Below, in pieces: positions 8,720-18,008 of a stretch of DNA of 64,000 nucleotides. The position numbers were made by a program, and so were the translations under genes. The stretch is from Formosa sediminum (GTDB lineage Bacteria; Bacteroidota; Bacteroidia; Flavobacteriales; Flavobacteriaceae). Below the pieces are notes generated by a model. The model was not told the origin of the DNA. It was given only the letters and a program-made list of their open reading frames with translations, and did not search any database. The stretch spans positions 744,001-808,000 of the forward strand of contig NZ_CP041637.1 of the NCBI RefSeq assembly GCF_007197735.1, read 5' to 3'. The stretch's first letter is position 1, and the number at the start of each line of letters is the position of its first letter.

Positions 8720-10162
8720 TTACATACTAGATTTTGTAATCTCGGTAACACGTAAAGTATTTACCATACCTTTTTCATGTATTGGCATTGCAGCTAAACT
8801 AATTAACATATCTCCTTCTTGAAGATACCCTTTATCACAAGCGAGTTTATTTACATCTTCAATCGTTTCATCAGTACTTACAAATCTATCGTAATAAAAA
8901 GCTTTAACACCCCATAATAGGTTTAATTGCGTTAAAATACGTCTGTTAGATGTAAATACTAAAATGTGAGCAGAAGGCCTCCAAGCCGAAATTTGAAACG
9001 CTGTATACCCACTATTTGTAAGCGTAGAAATGGCTTGTGCATTAATTTCGTTTGCCATGTTAGCAGCATGAAAACAAATAGATTTGGTGATATAACGTTT
9101 AGTACGAATATGTGGTGGAGATTGTGGCACTTTAATAAGTGGCGAATCTTCAACACTTTTAATGATATTAGACATTTGTTTAATAACCTGTACTGGATAT
9201 TTCCCTACAGAAGTTTCACCAGATAACATTACAGCATCTGCACCATCCATAACAGAATTCGCTACATCATTAACTTCTGCACGTGTTGGTGTTAAACTAT
9301 CAATCATAGTTTCCATCATTTGCGTAGCAATAATTACTGGAATTCTAGCTTTCTTAGCACAACGTACTAGCTGCTTTTGAATTAATGGCACTTCTTGAGC
9401 TGGAATTTCTACTCCTAAATCACCACGAGCAACCATTAAACCATCACAGTAAGCAACAATCTTATCTATGTTTTCTACGGCTTCTGGTTTTTCAATTTTA
9501 GCGATGATAGGAATTTTATTTTCGCTATGCTCTTTTATAAGGTCTTGTAATTGCATTAAATCTTCTGCATGACGTACAAAAGATAACGCAATCCAGTCTA
9601 CTTGTTGAGAACATGCAAAAATAGCATCTTCAATATCTTTTTCTGTAAGTGCAGGCTGAGAGATATTAGTATTAGGAAGGTTTACCCCTTTTTTAGATTT
9701 TAAAGGCCCACCTTGAATAACTTTAGCGGTAACCTCATCTACATTATTACTTGATACAACTTCAAAAATCAATTTACCATCGTCTAGAAGAATACGTTCT
9801 CCAGCTTTAGCATCTTGAGGAAATTGTTTATAAGTCATGTAAACACGGTCTTTAGTCCCTTCGAATCGCTCTCCGGTTGCAAAGATAATTTCGTCTCCAG
9901 GATTCACAAAAACTTCTTCCTTCATGACTCCTACACGAAGTTTAGGACCTTGTAGATCTCCTAGTATTGCAGCATTATAACCGAATTCATCATTTAATTC
10001 ACGAATAATTCTAATACGTTCTGCAACGTCGTCATAATTTGCATGAGAAAAATTAATTCTAAACACATCAGCACCTTCGTCTAACATGCCTTTTAAAACT
10101 TCTTTCGTACTTGTCGCTGGCCCTAATGTAGCCACTATTTTGGTCTTCTTTCTTTTCAACAT
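8720..10162 (-). CDS. pyk: Pyruvate kinase
   Basis: 480 residues, normal for the enzyme. It converts phosphoenolpyruvate and ADP to pyruvate and ATP in glycolysis, in the cytosol. Visible motifs: KIVATLGPAT and RINFSHA at the N-terminus, the active-site IAKIEKPEA with catalytic Lys, VARGDLGVEIP, ATQMMETM and MLSGETSVGKYP, then a C-terminal alpha/beta domain. Its ATG overlaps the stop of the IPExxxVDY gene as TAATG, which implies coupling. It is the last gene of the fatty-acid/RNase III operon. Confidence 0.97.
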   Translation of the reverse strand: MLKRKKTKIVATLGPATSTKEVLKGMLDEGADVFRINFSHANYDDVAERIRIIRELNDEFGYNAAILGDLQGPKLRVGVMKEEVFVNPGDEIIFATGERFEGTKDRVYMTYKQFPQDAKAGERILLDDGKLIFEVVSSNNVDEVTAKVIQGGPLKSKKGVNLPNTNISQPALTEKDIEDAIFACSQQVDWIALSFVRHAEDLMQLQDLIKEHSENKIPIIAKIEKPEAVENIDKIVAYCDGLMVARGDLGVEIPAQEVPLIQKQLVRCAKKARIPVIIATQMMETMIDSLTPTRAEVNDVANSVMDGADAVMLSGETSVGKYPVQVIKQMSNIIKSVEDSPLIKVPQSPPHIRTKRYITKSICFHAANMANEINAQAISTLTNSGYTAFQISAWRPSAHILVFTSNRRILTQLNLLWGVKAFYYDRFVSTDETIEDVNKLACDKGYLQEGDMLISLAAMPIHEKGMVNTLRVTEITKSSM

Positions 10163-10647
10163 TAATTAAAAATTAAATTGTCTTTAGATTTTATCTGATC
10201 CACATTTACCGTATAAGTTGTTATAACCTGAGGTATTTCTTGGATTTTATTCACTATTAATTGTTCACTTATTTGTAAGTCTTCTTTCGTAATCTTCATT
10301 AAATAATCTACATTTTTTAACTCAGGGATTAAGTTGTAAGACTTTATAATTTTTTCTTGATTTGCAAACAGTAATCCCGAGCTTTGTAAGCTATCTTCTT
10401 CACGTTTACAAATATTAGACACCAAATTATATGTAATTAAATTGGCTTTGTCTTTCCATTCAAATATAGAGTAAGCGGCAGAAAAATATTTGTAATCAAC
10501 ATCTTGTGCACTTCTCACTAAACTTAAATTTAAATATTTATTTAAATAGTAAGCTAATCTATAATCTTCTAAGCGACTATGTATGGCAATTAAAATATAA
10601 TCGACATCCTCAAGAAAGTCTTCAAGATTAAGTTTATGAATAGCCAT
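10162..10647 (-). CDS. IPExxxVDY family protein
   Basis: 161 residues from the preferred ATG. The family-naming motif is visible as NLIPELKNVDYLMKI near the middle-to-C-terminal part. It is a small soluble Bacteroidota protein of unknown function, regularly found just before pyk. ATG 10647 is chosen because a TATCTTTA box (complement of 10665-10672) would lie inside the longer version that starts at 10686. That box may be an internal promoter giving pyk its own transcript. The gene overlaps pyk by one base pair. Confidence 0.82.
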   Translation of the reverse strand: MAIHKLNLEDFLEDVDYILIAIHSRLEDYRLAYYLNKYLNLSLVRSAQDVDYKYFSAAYSIFEWKDKANLITYNLVSNICKREEDSLQSSGLLFANQEKIIKSYNLIPELKNVDYLMKITKEDLQISEQLIVNKIQEIPQVITTYTVNVDQIKSKDNLIFN

Positions 10648-10783
10648 AATCGTTACTTTAACTGTAAAGATAACATTTAAAAGCATTCGAAAATGACCTT
10701 TTTAACTTATCTTATTGTTATATTTTTACGAAAACGTTTTAGTTTATGCGAATTTTAAAAAAATCTTTCGATATATATTCAGA

Positions 10784-11524
10784 CTACGTATTTTTTGTAA
10801 TCTCTTTCTGAAATACAAAAAAAGCACGTTTTGAGGCTTTTTCTTCGGCCTTCTTTTTTGAAGTTGCTCTTGCTTTTGCAACCACTTTTTTATTTATAGA
10901 TAATTTTACGGCAAAATGCTTAACATCGTCATTTCCTGTATCATCATATACATCATAATCAAATGTTTTTTTCTCTTTTTGGCACCATTCTATAAGCAAA
11001 CTTTTATAACTTATAACTTTACCTTCTAATTTTTCAATATCTACAAAAGGTAAAATAATGCGTTTGTAAATAAACTTTTCGCAATATTTAAACCCACGAT
11101 CTAAATAAATAGCACCAACTAAAGCTTCAAATAAATTACCATGTATATTATCTCCAAATTGACCTTTGGGGATTTTACTTTCTACCAAGTCTATTAGTTT
11201 TAAATCGCGGCCAAGTTCATTTAGATGTTCGCGACTCACAATTTTTGAACGCATTTTGGTCAGGTAGCCTTCGTCTCCTGCTGGGGCTTCTTTATATAAG
11301 TAAGAAGCAATTACAGAGCCCAACATGGCGTCTCCTAAGAATTCTAAACGTTCGTAGTTTATGGTATTACCTTTATCGTCCCTAATGTTCATAGAGCGGT
11401 GCGTAAAGGCAGTTTTGTAGAAGTTCTCATTTTTAGGTTTAAAACCCAAAATTTTAGAGACTGAAACAAAAAAATTCCCGTTATTTTTAAAACGGGAATT
11501 TAATATGTAACGAATGTTTTTCAT
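10784..11524 (-). CDS. rnc: Ribonuclease III
   Basis: 246 residues. It cleaves double-stranded RNA, including rRNA precursors. The nuclease signature NYERLEFLGDAMLGSVI with the metal-binding acidic residues is present, as is a second acidic cluster (GNLFEALVGAIYLDRG). The C-terminal dsRNA-binding domain follows (SYKSLLIEWCQKEKKTFDY, then KKKAEEKASKRAF). It starts 6 bases after fabF, so it is in the same operon, a common order in this phylum (acpP-fabF-rnc). Confidence 0.96.
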   Translation of the reverse strand: MKNIRYILNSRFKNNGNFFVSVSKILGFKPKNENFYKTAFTHRSMNIRDDKGNTINYERLEFLGDAMLGSVIASYLYKEAPAGDEGYLTKMRSKIVSREHLNELGRDLKLIDLVESKIPKGQFGDNIHGNLFEALVGAIYLDRGFKYCEKFIYKRIILPFVDIEKLEGKVISYKSLLIEWCQKEKKTFDYDVYDDTGNDDVKHFAVKLSINKKVVAKARATSKKKAEEKASKRAFFVFQKEITKNT

Positions 11525-11530
11525 TCGTGT

Positions 11531-12781
11531 TTAATCTAATTTTCTAAATAATACACAAGCGTTGTGACCGCCAAATCCAAAGGTATTACTCATAGCCACT
11601 TTAACATCTCTTTTTTGAGATTTGTTAAGTGTTAAATTCAATTCTGAATCAATAGTTTCATCAAAAAATTCGTGGTTAATTGTAGGAGGCACAATACCGT
11701 TTTCAATAGCTAAAATTGCAGCTATAGATTCAATAGCACCAGCAGCACCTAACAAGTGACCTGTCATTGATTTTGTTGAATTGATGTTGATGTTTTTAGC
11801 GTGCTCACCAAAAACTTCGGTAATTGCTTTTAGTTCTGCGACATCACCTAAAGGAGTAGAAGTACCATGTGTATTTATATGGTCTACATCTTCTGGTTTT
11901 AATCCCGCATTTTCAAGACAATTTCTCATTACAGCCATAACACCGATACCTTCTGGATGTGGAGCTGTCATATGATGTGCATCTGATGACATTCCTCCTC
12001 CTAAGACTTCTGCATAAATTTTGGCTCCCCTTGCTTTCGCATGTTCGTACTCTTCAAGAATTATGGCTCCGGCACCTTCCCCTAACACAAAACCATCTCG
12101 GGTTGCATCGAAAGGTCTAGATGCAGTCTCTGGACTTTCATTTCTTGTAGATAACGCATGCATCGCATTAAAACCTCCCATTCCTGCAATAGTTACAGCA
12201 GCTTCACTACCTCCAGTAACAATAACATCGCATTGGCCTAAACGAATATAATTTAGGGCGTCTATCATTGCATTTGCTGAAGAGGCACATGCAGAAACTG
12301 TTGTATAGTTAGGACCCATAAACCCATGTTTAATAGATATGTTTCCTGGAGCTATATCTGCAATCATTTTAGGTATAAAAAAAGGGTTAAATCGTGGCGA
12401 ACCATCACCTGCCGCAAAGTTTAAAACTTCGTTTTGGAATGTCTCTAAACCACCTATTCCTGCTCCCCAAATAACACCTACTCGTAATTTATTAACAACG
12501 TCTAAATCTAGTTTGGCATCTAAAATAGCTTCATCTGAAGCCACCATAGCATACTGCGTAAACCTATCCATTTTACGAGCCTCTTTTCTATCTAGAAAAT
12601 CGGTAGGGTTAAAGTTTTTTAATTCGCAAGCAAATTTAGTTTTGAACTTTTCAGTATCAAAATATGTTATAGGAGCAGCACCACTTTTACCACTAATTAG
12701 AGCATCCCAATATTCATCTATTGTATTCCCTATTGGTGTAAGTGCTCCTAAACCTGTAACTACTACTCGCTTTAATTCCAT
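11531..12781 (-). CDS. fabF: 3-oxoacyl-[acyl-carrier-protein] synthase II
   Basis: 416 residues. It condenses malonyl-ACP with acyl-ACP in fatty acid elongation. The Cys-His-His triad is visible: TVSACASSANAM (catalytic Cys), HINTHGTSTPLGD (His) and SMTGHLLGAAG (His). The N-terminus RVVVTGLGALTPIGN is typical. It lies 13 bases after acpP, its carrier substrate, and 6 before rnc. Confidence 0.97.
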   Translation of the reverse strand: MELKRVVVTGLGALTPIGNTIDEYWDALISGKSGAAPITYFDTEKFKTKFACELKNFNPTDFLDRKEARKMDRFTQYAMVASDEAILDAKLDLDVVNKLRVGVIWGAGIGGLETFQNEVLNFAAGDGSPRFNPFFIPKMIADIAPGNISIKHGFMGPNYTTVSACASSANAMIDALNYIRLGQCDVIVTGGSEAAVTIAGMGGFNAMHALSTRNESPETASRPFDATRDGFVLGEGAGAIILEEYEHAKARGAKIYAEVLGGGMSSDAHHMTAPHPEGIGVMAVMRNCLENAGLKPEDVDHINTHGTSTPLGDVAELKAITEVFGEHAKNININSTKSMTGHLLGAAGAIESIAAILAIENGIVPPTINHEFFDETIDSELNLTLNKSQKRDVKVAMSNTFGFGGHNACVLFRKLD

Positions 12782-12794
12782 AAAAATCTTTTCC

Positions 12795-13028
12795 TTATTT
12801 TGCAGCTTCTATGTATGATATAGCTTGACCAACTGTTGCAATGTTTTCTGCTTGATCATCTGGAATTTGGATATCGAATTCTTTTTCGAATTCCATAATT
12901 AATTCTACAGTATCTAATGAATCTGCTCCTAAGTCGTTTGTGAAGCTAGCTTCAGTTACAACTTCGTTTTCATCAACACCTAATTTGTCTACGATAATCG
13001 CTTTTACTCTTGATGCAATGTCTGACAT
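12795..13028 (-). CDS. acpP: Acyl carrier protein
   Basis: 77 residues, strongly acidic. The phosphopantetheine attachment site is [15 protein letters not shown] with the modified Ser. It carries the growing acyl chain in type II fatty acid synthesis and is the first gene of the acpP-fabF-rnc operon. Confidence 0.97.
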   Translation of the reverse strand: MSDIASRVKAIIVDKLGVDENEVVTEASFTNDLGADSLDTVELIMEFEKEFDIQIPDDQAENIATVGQAISYIEAAK

Positions 13029-13057
13029 AATCTTTAATTTTAAGTTTAAATAAGGTG

Positions 13058-13065
13058 CAAAAATA
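13058..13065 (-). promoter_or_regulatory. -10 box of the acpP operon
   Basis: On minus this reads TATTTTTG, a match to TAnnTTTG, 30 bases before the acpP ATG. The -33 element is not clear. Confidence 0.4.
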
Positions 13066-13254
13066 AAAAACTTTATTTTAAAACACGCTTTTAGTTAAAA
13101 AATAGTGAATGTAAATTAATTATTTTACACTCAAGTACTTTAATTTTGCAATGTAAATTTAAAAAAAACATTCTTTTTTAACAAAAAACAGAATGTCGTT
13201 TTAAGCCTTATTTTACTGTGTTTATCGCGATTTTTAAACTAAAAAACACCACTC

Positions 13255-13818
13255 ATGAAACGTATTGTAATTTTTGCTTCTGGATCTGGATCGAATGCAG
13301 AAAATTTAATAAAATATTTTAAAACACACGACAAAGCATCTGTTGTACTAGTTCTTACAAACAATGCTAAAGCCAAAGTTTTAGACCGTTGTAAAAACTT
13401 AGAAATTAGCGCACTATCATTTAACAAAATTGCATTTACGCAAACAAATGATGTTTTAAACCTTTTACATGCTGCTAAACCCGACCTTATTATTTTAGCG
13501 GGTTTTTTATGGAAATTCCCTGAAAACATATTAAACGCTTATCCAAATAAAGTAATTAATATTCACCCTGCTTTATTACCTAAATTTGGAGGAAAAGGCA
13601 TGTATGGGATGCATGTTCACCAAGCAGTTGTCACCAATAAAGAAGTAGAAACTGGCATTACTATACATTATGTTAATGAGAATTACGATGAAGGCGCTAC
13701 CATTTTTCAAGCCACTTGTCCGGTTTTAATCACCGACACCGCCGAAGATGTTGCTGCAAAAATTCACGAATTAGAAATGAAACATTTCCCTCTAGTTGTA
13801 GAAAAACTAATAAGCTAA
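13255..13818 (+). CDS. purN: Phosphoribosylglycinamide formyltransferase
   Basis: 187 residues. It transfers a formyl group from 10-formyl-THF to GAR, the third step of purine synthesis. Motifs: N-terminal RIVIFASGSGSNAENL, catalytic NIHPALLPKFGGKGMYG with Asn and His, and a following Asp in ENYDEGATIFQ. It is divergent from acpP across a 226-base gap; a TAATTTTG box at 13141-13148 is a possible promoter. The RNase H gene follows after 31 bases. Confidence 0.95.
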   Translation: MKRIVIFASGSGSNAENLIKYFKTHDKASVVLVLTNNAKAKVLDRCKNLEISALSFNKIAFTQTNDVLNLLHAAKPDLIILAGFLWKFPENILNAYPNKVINIHPALLPKFGGKGMYGMHVHQAVVTNKEVETGITIHYVNENYDEGATIFQATCPVLITDTAEDVAAKIHELEMKHFPLVVEKLIS

Positions 13819-13849
13819 AACATTTTAAACGCGTTTGTAAAACTAATCG

Positions 13850-14485
13850 ATGTCAAAAAAAAAGAAATATTATACCGTTTGGAAAGGACATAAGCCTGGG
13901 ATTTACGACACTTGGAATGCCTGTAAAGCGCAAACTAAAGATTACCCTAGTGCTGTTTACAAATCTTTCCCAACCTTAGACGCTGCCAAACACGCCCTAA
14001 ACAGCAACCCGAAAGACTTTATTGGTAATAAAAAATTTACGAGTGGATTAACCTCTGAACAATTAAGAAAAATAGGAAAACCTAATTACAATTCCATTGC
14101 TGTAGATGCCGCCTCTAGTGGTAATCCAGGAATCATGGAGTATAGAGGTGTAGACACAAAAACTAAGAAACAACTTTTTATACAAGGACCGTTTAAACAA
14201 GGTACAAATAATATAGGTGAGTTTTTAGCCATTGTGCATGGTCTTGCATTACTAAAAAAAAACAATAGCAACCTATTAATATATACAGACTCTAAAACCG
14301 CTATAAGCTGGGTAAAAAAAAAACAGTGCAATACTAAGTTAGAACGCACAGAGAACAACAAAGATGTATTTGATTTAATTGATCGCGCTGTAAGTTGGCT
14401 AAAAAATAACGACTATAATACTACCATTGTAAAATGGGAAACTAAAGCTTGGGGTGAAATCCCTGCTGATTTTGGAAGAAAATAA
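13850..14485 (+). CDS. Ribonuclease H with N-terminal viroplasmin domain
   Basis: 211 residues. An N-terminal viroplasmin/RNase HI N-domain (YYTVWKGHKPGIYDTWNACK, residues about 5-50) binds RNA-DNA hybrids. The RNase H fold starts near residue 80 with VDAASSGNPG and contains the acidic catalytic set: Asp in VDAAS, Glu in GEFLAI, Asp in YTDSKTA, and a final Asp in IPADFGRK. It removes RNA from hybrids such as primers or R-loops. It probably shares a transcript with purN. Confidence 0.92.
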   Translation: MSKKKKYYTVWKGHKPGIYDTWNACKAQTKDYPSAVYKSFPTLDAAKHALNSNPKDFIGNKKFTSGLTSEQLRKIGKPNYNSIAVDAASSGNPGIMEYRGVDTKTKKQLFIQGPFKQGTNNIGEFLAIVHGLALLKKNNSNLLIYTDSKTAISWVKKKQCNTKLERTENNKDVFDLIDRAVSWLKNNDYNTTIVKWETKAWGEIPADFGRK

Positions 14486-14562
14486 ACAGATTCTAACATG
14501 TAAGTTAAATAATTTGAATTTATTTTAAGATGAATAAATTACAAGTATTAACACATAAAAGC

Positions 14563-14570
14563 TATATTTG
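14563..14570 (+). promoter_or_regulatory. -10 box before the PfkB kinase gene
   Basis: TATATTTG matches TAnnTTTG, 21 bases before the ATG; a leader of about 15 bases is predicted. The -33 element is weak. Confidence 0.4.
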
Positions 14571-14591
14571 CAAAAAATTTAACACCCCTAT

Positions 14592-15518
14592 ATGAGCCAA
14601 TTAGTAATCGTTGGGACCGTAGCTTTTGACGCTATTGAAACCCCATTTGGAAAAACTGATAAAATTCTTGGAGGCGCTGCCACGTACATCGGATTATCTG
14701 CATCGCAATTTAATTTAGATAGTGCAGTTGTTTCTGTAGTAGGAAACGATTTCCCACAAGATTACCTAGATTTATTATCCAATAAAAATATAGATATCAC
14801 GGGTTTAGAAATCGTAAAAGATGGTAAAACATTTTTTTGGAGCGGTCGCTACCATTACGATATGAATACCAGAGACACATTAGCCACAGAACTTAATGTA
14901 CTTGCAGATTTTAATCCTATAGTACCAGAAGCTTATAAAAATGCAGAAGTGGTTATGTTAGGAAACTTACACCCTATAGTTCAATTAGGTGTATTAGACC
15001 AAATGACAACAAAACCAAAATTAGCCATTCTAGACACTATGAATTTCTGGATGGATAATGCTTTAGAAGATTTACATAAAGTTATTGCTAGAGTAGATGT
15101 TCTAACTATAAACGATGAAGAAGCTAGACAATTAACAGGAGAATACTCTTTAATTAATGCAGCTCAAAAGATTTTTGAATTAGGCCCTCAATTTGTAGTT
15201 ATTAAAAAAGGAGAACACGGTGCGTTATTATTCCATAAAGACGAGATATTCTCTGCACCAGCATTACCTTTAAAAAGTGTATTCGACCCTACTGGTGCCG
15301 GAGATACTTTTGCAGGAGGATTTGCAGGGTTTCTAGCAAATTCAGGACAATATACTTTTGAAAGTATGAAAACTGCCCTTATTTACGGATCGGCTTTAGC
15401 ATCTTTTTGTGTAGAGGAATTTGGTACAGAACGGCTACAAAAAGTTACAACCGAACAATTAAATATAAGGTTACAGCAATTTAAGGAATTAACCACTTTT
15501 AATATAGATTTATCTTAA
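14592..15518 (+). CDS. PfkB-family carbohydrate or nucleoside kinase
   Basis: 308 residues. The family's ATP-site signature DPTGAGDTFAGGF with catalytic Asp is near residue 235, and an N-terminal glycine-rich GGAATYIGLSASQ strand forms the substrate lid. Members phosphorylate sugars or nucleosides; the substrate is not evident here. It is closed by its own hairpin terminator, so it is likely transcribed alone although it is flanked by purine genes (purN, purF). The position hints at nucleoside or ribose salvage, which is only inference. Confidence 0.88.
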   Translation: MSQLVIVGTVAFDAIETPFGKTDKILGGAATYIGLSASQFNLDSAVVSVVGNDFPQDYLDLLSNKNIDITGLEIVKDGKTFFWSGRYHYDMNTRDTLATELNVLADFNPIVPEAYKNAEVVMLGNLHPIVQLGVLDQMTTKPKLAILDTMNFWMDNALEDLHKVIARVDVLTINDEEARQLTGEYSLINAAQKIFELGPQFVVIKKGEHGALLFHKDEIFSAPALPLKSVFDPTGAGDTFAGGFAGFLANSGQYTFESMKTALIYGSALASFCVEEFGTERLQKVTTEQLNIRLQQFKELTTFNIDLS

Positions 15519-15552
15519 AAAAACACGCGCCTTAAAAATGGCGCGTTTTTTA
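15519..15552 (+). terminator. Hairpin terminator after the PfkB kinase gene
   Basis: GC-rich stem ACGCGCC (15525-15531) with GGCGCGT (15540-15546), an 8-base loop, A run before and T run after. Confidence 0.85.
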
Positions 15553-15575
15553 ATTAATTTTATTAATAATATACA

Positions 15576-17471
15576 ATGAGCGATGCTTTAAAACATGAAT
15601 GCGGTATAGCACTCATAAGACTTTTAAAACCATTAGAGTATTATAAAGAAAAATATGGTACTGCATTTTATGGCGTAAATAAAATGTATTTAATGATGGA
15701 AAAACAGCACAATCGTGGTCAAGATGGTGCAGGTTTTGCTAGTATTAAATTAGACACTCATCCTGGAGAGCGTTATATCAGTCGTGTGCGATCTAACGCT
15801 CAACAACCTATTCAAGATATTTTTTCGCAAATTAATGCTAGAATTAATCAAGAATTAGTTCAGCACCCTGAATATGCAGACAATGTCGATTTACAAAAAA
15901 GACATATCCCGTATGTTGGAGAAGTCCTTTTAGGTCATGTGCGTTATGGAACTTTTGGAAAAAACAGTGTAGAAAGTGTGCACCCTTTTTTAAGACAAAA
16001 CAATTGGATGCATAGAAACTTAATTCTTGCCGGTAACTTTAACATGACCAATGTTAACGAGTTATTCGACAACTTAATTCGCATTGGACAGCATCCAAAA
16101 GAAAAAGCCGACACGATTACCATAATGGAAAAAATAGGCCATTTCTTAGACGATGCTGTTGCTAAAAAATACAAGCAATTAAAAGCAGAAGGCTATTCAA
16201 AAACAGAATGCTCACCATTAATTGCAGAGCGCTTAAATGTTGGAAAAATATTAAAAAGAGCTGCTAAAAATTTTGACGGAGGTTTTGCTATGGCAGGAAT
16301 GTTAGGACACGGAGATTCTTTTGTGCTTCGTGATCCTGCAGGTATTAGACCAGCTTATTATTATAAAGACGATGAAGTGGTAGTTGTAGCATCAGAGCGC
16401 CCAGTTATACAAACCGTTTTTAATGTAGATTTCGATAAAGTAATTGAGTTAGAACCCGGTCATGCCATAATTACTAAAAAATCTGGAAAAGTTAAAATTG
16501 AAAAAATTCTAGAACCAACAGAACGTAAAGCCTGTTCTTTTGAACGCATTTACTTCTCTAGAGGTAGCGATGCCGAAATATATCAAGAACGTAAAATGTT
16601 AGGAAAATTATTATTACCTAAAGTTCTTGACACCATAAATTTTGATACTAAAAACTCTGTGTTTTCTTATATCCCTAATACTGCAGAATCTTCGTTTTAT
16701 GGAATGATAGAATCTGTAGAAGATTATTTAAACAAAAGAAAAACCAAAGCAATAATTGAAGGCAAAAACTTATCTGAAGAACAAGTTACAGATATATTAA
16801 AAGAACGCCCAAGAATTGAAAAAATTGCGATTAAAGACGCTAAGCTACGTACATTTATTACAGAAGATAGTAGTCGCGACGATTTGGTAGAACACGTATA
16901 CGACGTTACCTATGGTGTTATAAAAAACACAGACAACATTGTTATTATAGACGATAGTATTGTACGAGGTACAACGCTTAAAAAAAGTATTATTAGGATG
17001 CTAGATCGTTTACACCCTAAACGCATTGTTGTTGTATCGTCTGCACCTCAAATACGTTATCCTGATTGTTATGGGATAGATATGGCTAACTTAGGAAGCT
17101 TAGTTGCTTTTAGAGCCATGTTAAGTTTACTTGAAGCTAATAATAAATACCACCTTGTTGAAGAGGTATATCATAAATGTAAAGCTCAAGTAGAACTAAA
17201 GGATACCAAGGTCAAAAACTTTGTAAAAGAATTGTACGACCAATTTACAGACGAAGAAATATCTGTAAAAATTGCCGAACTTATTTCTGACGATTCTATA
17301 AATGCTGAAGTTCATACAATTTTCCAAAGTGTAGAAAATTTAAATAAAGCTTGTCCTAAAAATTTAGGCGATTGGTATTTTACTGGAAATTATCCTACTC
17401 CTGGAGGAAATCGTGTAGTGAATAGAGCATTCATTAATTTTTTCGAAGGAAACAACCAACGTGCTTATTGA
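15576..17471 (+). CDS. purF: Amidophosphoribosyltransferase (long Bacteroidota form)
   Basis: 631 residues, clearly longer than the roughly 505 of E. coli PurF. It makes phosphoribosylamine from PRPP and glutamine, the first step of purine synthesis. The glutaminase domain starts at Cys9 (HECGIAL) after an 8-residue propeptide, with the HNRGQDGAGF and GHVRYGTFG motifs. The phosphoribosyltransferase PRPP loop is IVIIDDSIVRGTTLKKS. The extra length lies partly in inserts between about 95-125 and 400-450, and in a C-terminal tail. I assign PurF by motifs; a paralogue of altered role is possible because some Bacteroidota carry a second, shorter PurF. Confidence 0.85.
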   Translation: MSDALKHECGIALIRLLKPLEYYKEKYGTAFYGVNKMYLMMEKQHNRGQDGAGFASIKLDTHPGERYISRVRSNAQQPIQDIFSQINARINQELVQHPEYADNVDLQKRHIPYVGEVLLGHVRYGTFGKNSVESVHPFLRQNNWMHRNLILAGNFNMTNVNELFDNLIRIGQHPKEKADTITIMEKIGHFLDDAVAKKYKQLKAEGYSKTECSPLIAERLNVGKILKRAAKNFDGGFAMAGMLGHGDSFVLRDPAGIRPAYYYKDDEVVVVASERPVIQTVFNVDFDKVIELEPGHAIITKKSGKVKIEKILEPTERKACSFERIYFSRGSDAEIYQERKMLGKLLLPKVLDTINFDTKNSVFSYIPNTAESSFYGMIESVEDYLNKRKTKAIIEGKNLSEEQVTDILKERPRIEKIAIKDAKLRTFITEDSSRDDLVEHVYDVTYGVIKNTDNIVIIDDSIVRGTTLKKSIIRMLDRLHPKRIVVVSSAPQIRYPDCYGIDMANLGSLVAFRAMLSLLEANNKYHLVEEVYHKCKAQVELKDTKVKNFVKELYDQFTDEEISVKIAELISDDSINAEVHTIFQSVENLNKACPKNLGDWYFTGNYPTPGGNRVVNRAFINFFEGNNQRAY

Positions 17472-17566
17472 TAAGGATTTACAACTTAATCTATATAATT
17501 AAACGTTTTACCTAATATTAATGCATTTAATCTAAAAGATTAAGGAGAAAAACAAAAATACTCTAA

Positions 17567-17616
17567 TTTGGCAGAACCATAACATAAGTAGGTTAAGTTC
17601 ATGGTAGATTTGGGGC
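17567..17616 (+). repeat. Dispersed short motif, copy group 1
   Basis: TTTGGCAGA (17567-17575) and GGTAGATTTGGGGC (17603-17616). The 14-mer recurs exactly at 48827-48840 in another gene-free stretch, with related TTTGGCAGATTT copies beside it. Origin unknown. Confidence 0.4.
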
Positions 17617-17646
17617 AAAAAAGGTGAACGTAAGTTCACCTTTTTT
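17617..17646 (+). terminator. Terminator of the purF transcript
   Basis: A 13-bp stem AAAAAAGGTGAAC with GTTCACCTTTTTT, loop GTAA, 146 bases after the purF stop. The 3' untranslated stretch between holds the dispersed motif. Confidence 0.85.
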
Positions 17647-17876
17647 ATTTATAGACCTCTATTAACCTATTACCTTCTCTCTCTTTTAATATTTATATCA
17701 CTAAACACATTATTTAGTAAACTTAATCTCTAAGAGTACGAATGTTATGCCAGCTTCTAAATATCTACAGTCTAAATAATCAATAATTACTGTATTAAAA
17801 TAACACATATCCTATCTCATTTTAGTACCACACATCCTGTAAAACAGTAAAACTATACGTGATTACCCTAAAACTA
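17647..17876. other. Gene-free stretch before paralogue 1
   Basis: A+T-rich, with stops in all frames. I see no RNA gene or repeat in it. The shared paralogue control region follows immediately. Confidence 0.5.
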
Positions 17877-17982
17877 TACTAAATTAACCCAACAGCCAAG
17901 TAACATTAATTTAACAGTTAAAATACTATACAATATTGCCAATATCGATGTTTTCTAACTTTAAGATCGCATATATATTTGC
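17877..17982 (+). promoter_or_regulatory. Shared control region, paralogue 1
   Basis: Order: TTAACC (17885-17890), 26 bases, AGTTAA (17917-17922, one change from GGTTAA), then the core AATATCGATGTTTTCTAAC (17942-17960), 18 bases, and TATATTTG (17975-17982). The TTTG of the other copies is TTTC here, so this promoter may be weaker or more dependent on the activator. Confidence 0.75.
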
Positions 17983-18008
17983 AGTGTTAATCGTTAAGAA
18001 CGACAGTT

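Noticed and set aside
17472-18008. tRNA or other structural RNA gene
   Set aside because: No cloverleaf, T-loop (GTTCRANYC) or CCA end is visible here or in the other gaps; only hairpin terminators.
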